A stretch of DNA of 55,195 nt from NCBI RefSeq assembly GCF_014803725.1, contig NZ_JAAVBE010000034.1, positions 1 through 55,195 of the forward strand, given 5' to 3'. Source of the stretch: Desulfovibrio sp. (GTDB taxonomy: Bacteria > Desulfobacterota > Desulfovibrionia > Desulfovibrionales > Desulfovibrionaceae). Position numbers and translations under genes: made by a program. The notes beneath the pieces are model-generated. The model made no database searches, had not been told where the DNA came from, and saw only the letters and a program-made list of their open reading frames with translations. This document shows, one piece after another, positions 25,544 to 35,570 of this stretch (within the stretch, counting starts at the first letter, position 1; each line of letters starts with the position of its first letter).

Positions 25544-25572
25544 ACACTAGGGCATTCCCACCCGAATGGCAA
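25544..25572 (-). promoter_or_regulatory. candidate rho promoter
   Basis: TTGCCA (complement of 25567-25572), 17 bases, TAGTGT (complement of 25544-25549). It lies in the 311-base space between carD and rho; apart from this promoter and the leader I see no gene in that space. Confidence 0.45.
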
Positions 25573-25752
25573 GGAAAAAAGCGGATATTTCGCAAAATGT
25601 TGAACGAAGCCGCGCTCTTCCGCAGGTGGGCGCGCTGGCTCTTTGGCTGCGGGCTAACAGGCAGGGCGCCCCGGCAAGACGAGGCCCAAGAGATAGCCGG
25701 CCCAACGCGGGCAAGCCATAGGGGTCGGAAGCAGGCGGAAGCGTCCCCGCGT

Positions 25753-26277
25753 TCAGGCGCTCTGGCAGTGGGTTTCGGCAGCCGGCTGGGCCGCGGCGTA
25801 GAGGGCCGTCAGCTCGTCACGCAGTTCCTCCGCCGAGAGTCCGAGGACTTCGGCGAGCTCGCCGCCCACGAGGCTCATGGCCTGTTCGAGCAGGCGCCGC
25901 TCCCCGAAAGAGAGTTCCTTGGTGCGGCCGATGAGCAAAAGCTCCCGCAGCACATCGGCCACGACGGCGAGCTCCGGGCTTTTCAGGCGTTCCGAATATT
26001 CGCGGAAGCGGCGGTTCCAGTTCTGGCCGGTGAAGACGGTGCGCTCGCGGTCACTGCGCAGCATGTCGAGGATGCGGCTCGCCTCCTTGCGCGTGATGAG
26101 CGGCCGAAGGCCCACATTGACGGCATTGTGCACCGGCACCATGAGGGTAATGTTGTTGGCCCGGATGCGCACGATATAGAATTCGCAGGCAACGCCGCCG
26201 ATGTCCTTGTGGTCGATGCGCTCTATCCTGCCCACGCCCTGGGCCGGATACACCACGAGCTTGTCCGGTGAGAACAT
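25753..26277 (-). CDS. CarD-family transcriptional regulator
   Basis: 174 residues starting MFSPDKLVVYPAQGVGRIER. The N-terminal ~65 residues are the RNA-polymerase-interacting Tudor-like domain ('VVYPAQGVGRIERIDHKDIG', 'YIVRIRANNITLMVPVHNA'), and the rest is the helical DNA-binding domain ('RKEASRILDMLRS', 'NRRFREYSERLKS'). CarD proteins stabilise open promoter complexes and affect rRNA transcription. The ATG at 26275-26277 is chosen over a start nine codons upstream for its site GGGATGG and family N-terminus. Confidence 0.92.
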   Translation of the reverse strand: MFSPDKLVVYPAQGVGRIERIDHKDIGGVACEFYIVRIRANNITLMVPVHNAVNVGLRPLITRKEASRILDMLRSDRERTVFTGQNWNRRFREYSERLKSPELAVVADVLRELLLIGRTKELSFGERRLLEQAMSLVGGELAEVLGLSAEELRDELTALYAAAQPAAETHCQSA

Positions 26278-26439
26278 ATGCCATCCCTGCGCTGTGCGGC
26301 GCAACTGCGCAGATTATGAAGAGTCGGTTCATTCGCTGCGGACGGCATTCCGGCTGCGCCCGGGTGGCCGATTCCCGTAGGGGGGAGGCAGGGACAAGAA
26401 CACGGTTGCGCAAAGGCGCCAAAATACGACTGTGTTAAA

Positions 26440-26468
26440 ATCATATCGGATTTACGGATGAGTGTCCA
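26440..26468 (-). promoter_or_regulatory. sigma-70 promoter of carD
   Basis: TGGACA (complement of 26463-26468), 17 bases, TATGAT (complement of 26440-26445). The predicted leader is about 155 bases, long enough to hold regulatory structure, although I recognise none. Confidence 0.65.
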
Positions 26469-26523
26469 GCAGGGGAGGCGTATTTTCCTTTTTCTCAGCG
26501 CCCCGGGTGCCCTTGCAGCCTGC

Positions 26524-27132
26524 TCAGGCAGCCGGGGCGCCGGCGCTGCGCGCCAGCCGGGCGGCCTTGGCCGTATCCCCTGAAGCGGCGGCAAGAAAGA
26601 CCGCAAGCGCGGCCGGCATGGCGTCTTCCATGCGTCTGGCGTCTTCCGCATCCGGGCGCCCGAGAACCCAGTTGATGACATCGCCCTTGTGCGGGGGCCG
26701 GCCGATGCCGATGCGCAGGCGGCCGAAATCCGGGGTGCCCAACTGCTCGCAGATGGAGGCGAGCCCATTATGCCCGGCATTGCCGCCCCCGAACTTGTAG
26801 CGCAGTTCGCCCGGGGGGATGTCAAGCTCGTCATGCGCCACCACGAGCCTCGCTGGCGCTATCTTGTGCCAGGCGAGGAGCGGCTGGACGCAATGGCCGC
26901 TCGCGTTCATCATGGTCAGCGGCTTGGCCGCGAGCCAGAGCCCGGGGAGGCCCTTCATGCGCAGGCGCCAGAGATCGCACTGGAAGCGGCCGCCGTTGAG
27001 GGCTTCCACCTGCCCGGCCCCGCGCGCGTGCCCGAGCACGAAGTCCACAAAGGCGAAGCCCAGGTTGTGCCGCGTGCCCGCAAAGCGGTTGCCGGGATTG
27101 CCAAGGCCCACCAGGGCGCCAGTATATTCCAT
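26524..27132 (-). CDS. pth: peptidyl-tRNA hydrolase
   Basis: 202 residues, the usual length. It recycles tRNA from abortive peptidyl-tRNA. The catalytic histidine lies in 'GNPGNRFAGTRHNLGFAFVD' and the aspartate in 'VVAHDELDIPPG'; the substrate-binding segment 'KFGGGNAGHNGLASI' is intact. The C-terminal ~20 residues are Ala-rich. It is in the usual company of rplY and prs, with an alpha/beta hydrolase gene inserted between. Confidence 0.95.
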   Translation of the reverse strand: MEYTGALVGLGNPGNRFAGTRHNLGFAFVDFVLGHARGAGQVEALNGGRFQCDLWRLRMKGLPGLWLAAKPLTMMNASGHCVQPLLAWHKIAPARLVVAHDELDIPPGELRYKFGGGNAGHNGLASICEQLGTPDFGRLRIGIGRPPHKGDVINWVLGRPDAEDARRMEDAMPAALAVFLAAASGDTAKAARLARSAGAPAA

Positions 27133-27173
27133 GGAAGTCTCCCTCTGAGAACGATTTTTGGCCGCGGCCGCTG

Positions 27174-28046
27174 TCAGGCCCCCGCCGCATCAAGGCGTAG
27201 CGGCATGCCGAGGCCCGCGCAGACGGCGGCCGCATCCCGGGCGATGAAGGCGGCCTGGCGCGGCGCCATGGGCGCCATATGCCCCCCGGAGGGGAGCCAG
27301 ACGAGGCTTTTTTCCGGCGCCCTGATCTCGCGGAACACAGCACGCGCAAGCTCTGGTGTGAACAGGGCGTCGTCTTTCGCATTGTAGAGCCGGAACGGGC
27401 AATGGAGCAGCGGGGAAACGCGGGTAGTGAACAGGCTCGCCAGAAAACCCAGGGGGTAGCTCAGGCGGCTGCCGCGCCTCGCCATGCTGATCTCTCCATG
27501 ACCCGCCAGGACCCGGCGCACGGAGAGATAGCAGTTCACGGTCACGGGCAGCCATGGGAGGACGCGCCCGAGGCGCGCGATGCCACTCTCGATCCGGTCG
27601 CGCTCCCCGGCGAAGCGTGCAAAGCGGGTGAGTGTGATGGCCTCCGTCATTTGCGGCAATATGGTGCAGATGGCGAAGGCCGCCGTGAGCGTGCGCGACC
27701 TTCCGGCATGTGCCGTGGCAAGGATGCCTCCCTGGCTGTGCCCGCACACGGCCACGGGACCTGCGCCGGCAGCGTGCAGCCAGCGCTCGGCATGAAGGCC
27801 GTCTTCCAGGAGCGAGGCAAAGGTGAAGCCGCCTTTGTGCGGATTGACGCCATGCCCTTCGAGATGCAGGCCGGCCACGGCAAGGCCAGCGTCATGCAGG
27901 GCGCGCATGAGCGGCCGGTATTGGCTGGGCGAGAGCATGGTGCCCGGATAAAAGAGCACGCTCCCTGCGCCGGCATTGGCCCAGAGCTCAAGGGTAAAGC
28001 GGCGCCCCTCGTGTTCAAGGCGCTGGAAGTGCGGGGCGGGGGGCAT
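27174..28046 (-). CDS. alpha/beta hydrolase (serine aminopeptidase S33-like)
   Basis: 290 residues with a complete alpha/beta hydrolase triad: nucleophile serine in 'AVCGHSQGGILATAHAG' (~120), acid in 'YNAKDDALFTPE' (~226), histidine in 'LPSGGHMAPM' (~257). 'LHLEGHGVNPHKG' precedes the nucleophile. It resembles monoacylglycerol-lipase or lysophospholipase-like hydrolases; the substrate is unknown. No signal peptide, so it is cytoplasmic. It sits between rplY and pth, which are neighbours in many genomes. Confidence 0.82.
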   Translation of the reverse strand: MPPAPHFQRLEHEGRRFTLELWANAGAGSVLFYPGTMLSPSQYRPLMRALHDAGLAVAGLHLEGHGVNPHKGGFTFASLLEDGLHAERWLHAAGAGPVAVCGHSQGGILATAHAGRSRTLTAAFAICTILPQMTEAITLTRFARFAGERDRIESGIARLGRVLPWLPVTVNCYLSVRRVLAGHGEISMARRGSRLSYPLGFLASLFTTRVSPLLHCPFRLYNAKDDALFTPELARAVFREIRAPEKSLVWLPSGGHMAPMAPRQAAFIARDAAAVCAGLGMPLRLDAAGA

Positions 28047-28075
28047 GGCGTCCGGGGAGCAGGGTCTGATATGAA

Positions 28076-28102
28076 GAGGCCGACCCGCGATGGGCCGGCC
28101 TC
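28076..28102. terminator. hairpin after rplY
   Basis: GAGGCCG / CGGCCTC with a second inner GGG/CCC pairing, 68 bases downstream of the rplY stop on the minus strand. A weak T-run follows (CTTCATAT). Confidence 0.4.
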
Positions 28103-28169
28103 AGGATGCTGACACGTTCCGCGCGGCGGCAGGGGCAAGGGCCGGGCGCCGCCTCTTTCCGGGAAAGCG

Positions 28170-28781
28170 CTATTCGGCGGCCGCCTCGCCCTCGCCCTCT
28201 TCGCCCGCGTCGTCCTTGCTCTTGGCAAGCACGCTGACGATGGCGAAATTGCGGTCATGCACGGCGGAGACATTTTCGGGCAGCTTGAGGTCGGCCACGG
28301 AAATGGTGTCGCCGATATTCATGTCCGTCACGTCCACCACGACCTTCTGCGGCATGTCCATGGGCTTGCTCGCCAGGCGCACGTTCTCGCGGTAGGTCTC
28401 GAGGATGCCGCCGAGCTTGGTGCCCTTGGCAACGCCCACAAATTCCAGCGGCACATCGACCTTGACTTCCTTGTCAAGATCCACGCCGTAATAGTCGATA
28501 TGGAGAAAGCAGTTCTTGTAGGGATGGCGCTGCACCTGCCAGATGAGCACGGGATGCACTTCCTTGGTGCCGTTGTCGTCGATTTCCAGATTGAACACCG
28601 TGGTATGCCCCACGGCTTCATAGAGCTTTTCCAGCGGCAGGGTGGGCGCCTGGACCATAACGTTCTCGCCCGTGGCGGTGTAGAAGACCCCCGGCACCAG
28701 ATCCTTGGAGCGAAGACGGCCGTTGGGGCCCTTGCCGCGGCCATCACGCTTCTGGACATTCAATGTTTTTTCGATGCTCAT
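28170..28781 (-). CDS. rplY: 50S ribosomal protein bL25 (Ctc/TL5 form)
   Basis: 203 residues: an N-terminal 5S-rRNA-binding L25 domain ('RDGRGKGPNGRLRSKDLVPG') and a C-terminal TL5 domain ('VPLEFVGVAKGTKLGGILE', 'PMDMPQKVVVDVTDMNIGD'), ending in an acidic tail. It binds 5S rRNA in the large subunit. AAGGAGAGCGAG precedes the ATG. It follows prs with a 66-base gap, a standard prs-rplY pair. Confidence 0.96.
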   Translation of the reverse strand: MSIEKTLNVQKRDGRGKGPNGRLRSKDLVPGVFYTATGENVMVQAPTLPLEKLYEAVGHTTVFNLEIDDNGTKEVHPVLIWQVQRHPYKNCFLHIDYYGVDLDKEVKVDVPLEFVGVAKGTKLGGILETYRENVRLASKPMDMPQKVVVDVTDMNIGDTISVADLKLPENVSAVHDRNFAIVSVLAKSKDDAGEEGEGEAAAE

Positions 28782-28847
28782 CTCGCTCTCCTTGCTGACC
28801 GCCGAAACGTGCGGAAATTGTTCTTCCCTGATGATGTCCCCGGCCCG

Positions 28848-29795
<948 letters not shown>

Positions 29796-29855
29796 GGAGC
29801 CGCCTTGGCAAATCCGTTCAAGAACCGACAGCTGTCATCCGGCGCTGCCGCTGAT

Positions 29856-29930
29856 TGGCTGGGATGGAAGGGCTCGAACCTTCGGATGACGGAGCCAAAA
29901 CCCGTTGCCTTACCACTTGGCTACATCCCA
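29856..29930 (-). tRNA. tRNA-Gln (anticodon UUG)
   Basis: 75 bases including an encoded CCA. The acceptor stem TGGGATG / CATCCCA pairs fully. The anticodon arm ACGGG-TTTTGGC-TCCGT places TTG at 34-36, decoding CAA. The T-arm carries GGTTCGAGCC. The 5' end overlaps the last codons and TAG stop of ispE by ten bases. Confidence 0.95.
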
Positions 29931-30811
29931 GCAGTTCCCAGCGCCTGGCAATAGACGCGCGGGTATGGGCCGCGCAGCCGGGCCGCGGCTGACCGGGCGG
30001 TGGCCTCGGCCGCAAAAAGCCCGAACACGCTTGAGCCGCTGCCGGTCATGCCGGCCTTGAGCGCCCCGAGCCGCCCGAACTCCGCCTTGAGTCCGGCAAG
30101 CTGCGGATGCCGGGGAAAGACGGCGCCCTCAAGGTCATTTTCGAGGTCAAGGCGCGCCGCTCCAATAAGACGATTTCCATTATCCGCGCCCGCGGTGTTT
30201 GTCAAGTTGTTTTGGCAGGGAGCGGGTGGAGGGGGAGTGTTGCCCCCTCGCAGTTCATCGAGCCTCGCGAAGGCTTCGGCCGTGGATACATGGATGCCGG
30301 GGCAGACGAGCACGAGGAAGAGGGGCGGGGCGGACACGGCGACGGGCTCCACCACTTCGCCGATGCCGGTGACGCGGCTCGGGCGCGACTGGAGAAAGAA
30401 AGGCACGTCCGCGCCCACGGCCAGAGCCGCCCGCGTGAGCTCCGCAGGCGAAAGCGGCTCGGCAAGGAGGGAATTGAGCCAGAGGAGGAGCGCCGCGGCA
30501 TCGCTGCTGCCTCCCCCGAGGCCGGCGCCGCTGGGGATGCGCTTCACGAGCTCCACATCAAATCCCGGCGCGCCCCCGGCGAGTGCGGCAAAGGCGGCAT
30601 GCGCCTTGGTGAGCGTGTTGCGCGCCGGGTCGATGCCGGGCACGGCGCAGCGCACCGTGATGCCGGAGCCGGGTCTCAAGCGGATGCGGAGCTCGTCGCG
30701 GGGATAGCGCAACGGCCAGAACAGCGAGTCCAGCTCATGGTAACCGTCGGGCCTGCGCCCGAGGACGCGCAGGCCGAGATTCACCTTGCAGCCTGCGCGA
30801 AGGCGGATCAC
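29921..30811 (-). CDS. ispE: 4-diphosphocytidyl-2-C-methyl-D-erythritol kinase
   Basis: 296 residues starting with GTG. GHMP-family kinase of the MEP isoprenoid pathway. Motif I is '[20 protein letters not shown]', the ATP loop '[20 protein letters not shown]', and motif III '[17 protein letters not shown]'. The GTG overlaps the hslV stop (GTGA), so it is coupled. Its stop codon TAG is formed by bases 8-10 of the downstream tRNA-Gln. Processing the tRNA at its 5' end would therefore cut the ispE message inside its final coding bases. Confidence 0.95.
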   Translation of the reverse strand: MIRLRAGCKVNLGLRVLGRRPDGYHELDSLFWPLRYPRDELRIRLRPGSGITVRCAVPGIDPARNTLTKAHAAFAALAGGAPGFDVELVKRIPSGAGLGGGSSDAAALLLWLNSLLAEPLSPAELTRAALAVGADVPFFLQSRPSRVTGIGEVVEPVAVSAPPLFLVLVCPGIHVSTAEAFARLDELRGGNTPPPPAPCQNNLTNTAGADNGNRLIGAARLDLENDLEGAVFPRHPQLAGLKAEFGRLGALKAGMTGSGSSVFGLFAAEATARSAAARLRGPYPRVYCQALGTAGM

Positions 30812-31344
30812 AGGGTTTCCAGGGTCAGGCGGTCATTGGTGTAGACGCAAATCTGCGCGGCGATGGCCATGGCCTCGCGCGCGACGCCGGCCGCATCGAG
30901 CTGGCTGTGCCGGAGCAGCGCTCGCGCGGCGGCGAGCGCATAGGGGCCGCCGCTGCCGATGGCCGCCACGTCGTCGTCCGGCTCGATGACATCGCCCGTG
31001 CCCGACACCAGCAGCAAATGCTCGGCATCGGCCAGGAGCAGCATGGCTTCGAGCTTGCGCAGATACTTGTCCTTGCGCCATTCCTTGGTCATTTCCACGG
31101 CAGCGCGCAAGAGATTGCCCCGCATTTCCTTGAGCTTGGCCTCGAAGAGCTCAAACAGGGTGAAGGCGTCGGCCGTGGCGCCGGCAAAACCGGCCAGCAC
31201 GCGCCCGTCGTTGAGCCGGCGCACCTTGTGGGCCGTGTGCTTCATGATCATGTTCTGGCCGAGCGTCACCTGCCCGTCGCCGGCCATGGCGACCTGGCCG
31301 TTCTTCTTCACGGCGAGAATGGTGGTGGCATGCGTTTCCATCAT
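30808..31344 (-). CDS. hslV: HslV protease subunit (ClpQ)
   Basis: 178 residues. Threonine peptidase of the HslUV ATP-dependent protease. The N-terminal nucleophile is in '[20 protein letters not shown]': removal of the first six residues would expose T7, the typical TT start of mature HslV. '[20 protein letters not shown]' and '[17 protein letters not shown]' are family signatures. The ATPase partner hslU is not adjacent and not in the window. The start overlaps the stop of the M48 peptidase gene by one base. Confidence 0.95.
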   Translation of the reverse strand: MMETHATTILAVKKNGQVAMAGDGQVTLGQNMIMKHTAHKVRRLNDGRVLAGFAGATADAFTLFELFEAKLKEMRGNLLRAAVEMTKEWRKDKYLRKLEAMLLLADAEHLLLVSGTGDVIEPDDDVAAIGSGGPYALAAARALLRHSQLDAAGVAREAMAIAAQICVYTNDRLTLETL

Positions 31345-32774
31345 CAGCTCTTTTCCCAGATTTCCTTCCGTTCCTTATAGGCGGCCTCAAGCCGCTGGAA
31401 GGCGCGCCTGTCCGACGCCTTGGCGGCGAGGGCCTTGGCCTGGTTGAAATAGCGCTCCGTGAGCTTGCGGTTGTTGGCGTAGAGCGCGCTGTAGGTCATG
31501 TGGATATAGGCGTCCGCGGTCTTGCCGGCGTTACCGAGGGAGCGGGCATAGGCCTGGTGCACTTCCGGGTCCTGGGGCACATGGCGCAGGACATCCGTAT
31601 AATACTTGCCGGCTTGGGCCTGGCGCCCGGTCTCGTCCAGCATGCGCGCATAAAAAAAGGAGACCATGAAGTCCTTGGGGTCGCGGCGCATGGCTTCGCG
31701 CAGCAGGGTCTCGGCGCGATCCATGCTGCCCTTGCGGTAGTGGAAGGCCCCGGCCTCGCGGAGCACGAGCGGGTCATGCGGGGCCGCGGCAAGCGCTTCG
31801 TCAAAGGCGGCCATGGCTTCGTTGACGCGGTTCTGGCGTGCGAGCACGATGCCCCGGCCCATGCGCGAGAGGCCGGCCTTGCCCGAAAAGCGCTGAAGCG
31901 CTGCCTGCTCGTCGCCATAGCGCGCCCAGAGCAGCGTCTTGACGCGCTGAAAGCGGCTGTTGTCGGCGGTGCGGTTGCGCACGGAGGCGGGCAGGGTCTC
32001 GATGCGTGCCTGGAGGCTGTTCACGCGGTCGCCGATGGCCGGGTGCGTGGAAAGATAGGTGGGGATATTGACCCCGCTCATCCAGTTCTTGTGGCGCAGC
32101 ACCTTGAAGCCGCCCACCATGCCGGCCGGAGGATAGCCCGCGGCCACGAGATATTGCAGGCCGAGATTGTCGGCCTCGCTTTCGTCAAGGCGGCTGTAAT
32201 TGAGCATGGCCGATTGGCTCGCCCCGGCGGCGCTCACGGCCGCGGCGCCACCGGCCGGGCCGCCCAGGGCCACGCCGGCGATGGCCACCAGCAGCGAACC
32301 CAGCGTGAGATACTGGGCGCGCTCCAGCCGGGAGGCCACATGGCGCTGCGTCACGTGGGCGAGCTCGTGGGCGAGCACGCCGGCGAGCTCTTCCTCGCGC
32401 TCCAGGTTCATGATCATGCCCGTGAACACAAAGACGTAGCCGCCCGGCACGGCAAAGGCGTTGAGCGCGTTGTGGAGCACCACGGAAGAAGTGAAGTCGA
32501 AGGGCTGCGGCGGGATGGCCTTGACGAGGCGCTTGAGCAGATCCGCCACATAGAGGCTCACTTCCGGGTCTTCCACGATGGGCAGATGCGAGCGCACCAT
32601 CACGTCAAACTTGTGGCCCATCTCCTTTTCGTCCTTGAGCGAGACACCGCCGAAAAAGAAGGCCCGGGCCTGCGGCGGGAAGGCCAACGGAAGCAGGAGG
32701 ACGACGATGGCGAGAAGCGCCGTTACGCGGCGGAAAGGGTGAGGCTTGCTATGATTCAAGGACATGGATTCCAT
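31344..32774 (-). CDS. M48-family metallopeptidase with TPR repeats (BepA-like)
   Basis: 476 residues. A signal peptide is visible (hydrophobic '[16 protein letters not shown]', then 'PPQARA'). The peptidase domain has the zinc motif HELAH at 136-140 ('[16 protein letters not shown]') and a downstream '[13 protein letters not shown]' for the third ligand. The C-terminal half (about 285-470) is made of TPR repeats. This is the layout of BepA/YfgC, a periplasmic protease and chaperone that surveys outer-membrane protein assembly. An alternative start MSLNHS lies three codons in. Confidence 0.88.
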   Translation of the reverse strand: MESMSLNHSKPHPFRRVTALLAIVVLLLPLAFPPQARAFFFGGVSLKDEKEMGHKFDVMVRSHLPIVEDPEVSLYVADLLKRLVKAIPPQPFDFTSSVVLHNALNAFAVPGGYVFVFTGMIMNLEREEELAGVLAHELAHVTQRHVASRLERAQYLTLGSLLVAIAGVALGGPAGGAAAVSAAGASQSAMLNYSRLDESEADNLGLQYLVAAGYPPAGMVGGFKVLRHKNWMSGVNIPTYLSTHPAIGDRVNSLQARIETLPASVRNRTADNSRFQRVKTLLWARYGDEQAALQRFSGKAGLSRMGRGIVLARQNRVNEAMAAFDEALAAAPHDPLVLREAGAFHYRKGSMDRAETLLREAMRRDPKDFMVSFFYARMLDETGRQAQAGKYYTDVLRHVPQDPEVHQAYARSLGNAGKTADAYIHMTYSALYANNRKLTERYFNQAKALAAKASDRRAFQRLEAAYKERKEIWEKS

Positions 32775-32813
32775 GGGCAGGGGTTTTCAGGAAGTTTCGG
32801 GGCCACGACGGGG

Positions 32814-34265
<1,452 letters not shown>

Positions 34266-34306
34266 GACAGTCCTTCCGGCCGCGCGGGCGGCCTCGCTGT
34301 GGGGGA

Positions 34307-34741
34307 TCAGGAGCGGGGCGTGATCTGGTCGATGCGCCGCTGGTGGCGGCCGCCTTCAAAGGCCGTTTCGAGGAATGCCGCCACGATGGCAAGCGCCAGT
34401 TCCTCGCCGGTGATGCGCGCGCCGAGGCAGAGCACATTGGCGTCATTGTGGCGCCGGCTCAGGCGCGCATGGAGCTCGGTAGTGCAGAGCGCCGCGCGGA
34501 TGCCGTCATGCCGGTTGGCGGCGATGGACATGCCGATGCCGCTGCCGCAGACGAGGATGCCCTGGCCCCCCTCGGCGAGGAGCGCCGAACAGAGCTTGTG
34601 GGCGAAAACGGGATAATCGCAGCTTTCGCAGGAATCGGTGCCGTGATCCTGAACGGTGAAGCCGAGGCGCGGCAATTCGCGGGCGATGAGCTCCTTGAGC
34701 GCGTGACCGGCATGATCCGAGGCCAGATGAACGACGGGCAT
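34307..34741 (-). CDS. rpiB: ribose-5-phosphate isomerase B
   Basis: 144 residues starting MPVVHLASDHAGHALKEL, with AAAGGAGTCTGC before the ATG. It interconverts ribose-5-phosphate and ribulose-5-phosphate. RpiB signatures are 'ASDHAGHALKELI', 'GQGILVCGSGIGMSIAAN' with the catalytic cysteine in 'VCGSGIG', and 'RRHNDANVLCLGAR'. Confidence 0.94.
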   Translation of the reverse strand: MPVVHLASDHAGHALKELIARELPRLGFTVQDHGTDSCESCDYPVFAHKLCSALLAEGGQGILVCGSGIGMSIAANRHDGIRAALCTTELHARLSRRHNDANVLCLGARITGEELALAIVAAFLETAFEGGRHQRRIDQITPRS

Positions 34742-34781
34742 GCAGACTCCTTTGCGTATGGCCCGAACCGCCGCCTGCGGC

Positions 34782-35570
34782 TCAGGATTTGGGCGCGCGG
34801 TACTGGGAGAGCGGGAGCAGGGGCGCACCTTCAGGCAAGGTAAGTCGCATTTGCTCCTGGGTAAAGGGGCTGGCGAGATTTTCCCGCTCCTTGACCAGCA
34901 GGATGGCCCGCTTGCCGCTGGCGTGGTTCAGGGTGAGGCGGCGGGGCAGCGGCGGCGTGGCATCGTCGTAGGCGATCTCCATGCGCCAGCCGTTGGGCGC
35001 GTTCTCGCGCCAGGCGACGGGCAGGCCGGCGGCATCGAGGCTGAGGCGCCCGCCGGGCTTGTCTCCAAGCGTAAATTGGGCCACGCCGTCCGAAAGCAGC
35101 TCCGCATCGGTGTATGCGTCGCCGAAGGCTGCCGCATAGTGCCCGGTGAGCAGGGCCGTCAGCCGCGCAAGGCCGAAGGGCACGGGCACCCCCACCTTGA
35201 GCAGGGGGCTCGTGGCGCCCTGATGGAAATAGGCCTTGTTTTCCAGGGGGGCGTAGACGAGGAAGTGATCGCCGTCTTCCAGTATCTTGGCGACCACCGT
35301 GCCCACCCCGGCCATGACATCGAGCCTGAGCTCCCGTGCGCCGTTACCCCACAAAAGGGCCGTGACGCGCCGGGTGTTGCCCTCCTCGCCGAAGCGCAGG
35401 CTGAGTTGCAGCCGATAGGGCGCTTCCTCGCCCAGGCCGGCGGTGCTGTAAGCCTGCCAGCGTTCCGCCAGCGTCTTGCCGTCCTCACCTTGCGGCACAC
35501 CGGGGGACGGAGCCTTGCTCGCGCAGGCGCAGAGCAGAAGAGCCAAGCAGAGGAGGGCGAGCTGTTTCAC
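34782..35570 (-). CDS. outer-membrane lipoprotein, LolB-like
   Basis: 262 residues with a lipoprotein signal peptide: 'MKQLALLCLALLLCACASK', lipobox LLCAC, acylated cysteine at about residue 16. The mature part ('YRLQLSLRFGEEGNTRRVT', 'LDVMAGVGTVVAKI', 'GWRMEIAYDDA') is predicted to be mostly beta strand, as in the LolA/LolB fold that carries lipoproteins to the outer membrane. Similarity is weak, so LolB is inferred from topology and from nearby ispE and prs, which flank lolB in other bacteria. The ATG overlaps the stop of the TPR lipoprotein gene. Confidence 0.6.
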   Translation of the reverse strand: MKQLALLCLALLLCACASKAPSPGVPQGEDGKTLAERWQAYSTAGLGEEAPYRLQLSLRFGEEGNTRRVTALLWGNGARELRLDVMAGVGTVVAKILEDGDHFLVYAPLENKAYFHQGATSPLLKVGVPVPFGLARLTALLTGHYAAAFGDAYTDAELLSDGVAQFTLGDKPGGRLSLDAAGLPVAWRENAPNGWRMEIAYDDATPPLPRRLTLNHASGKRAILLVKERENLASPFTQEQMRLTLPEGAPLLPLSQYRAPKS

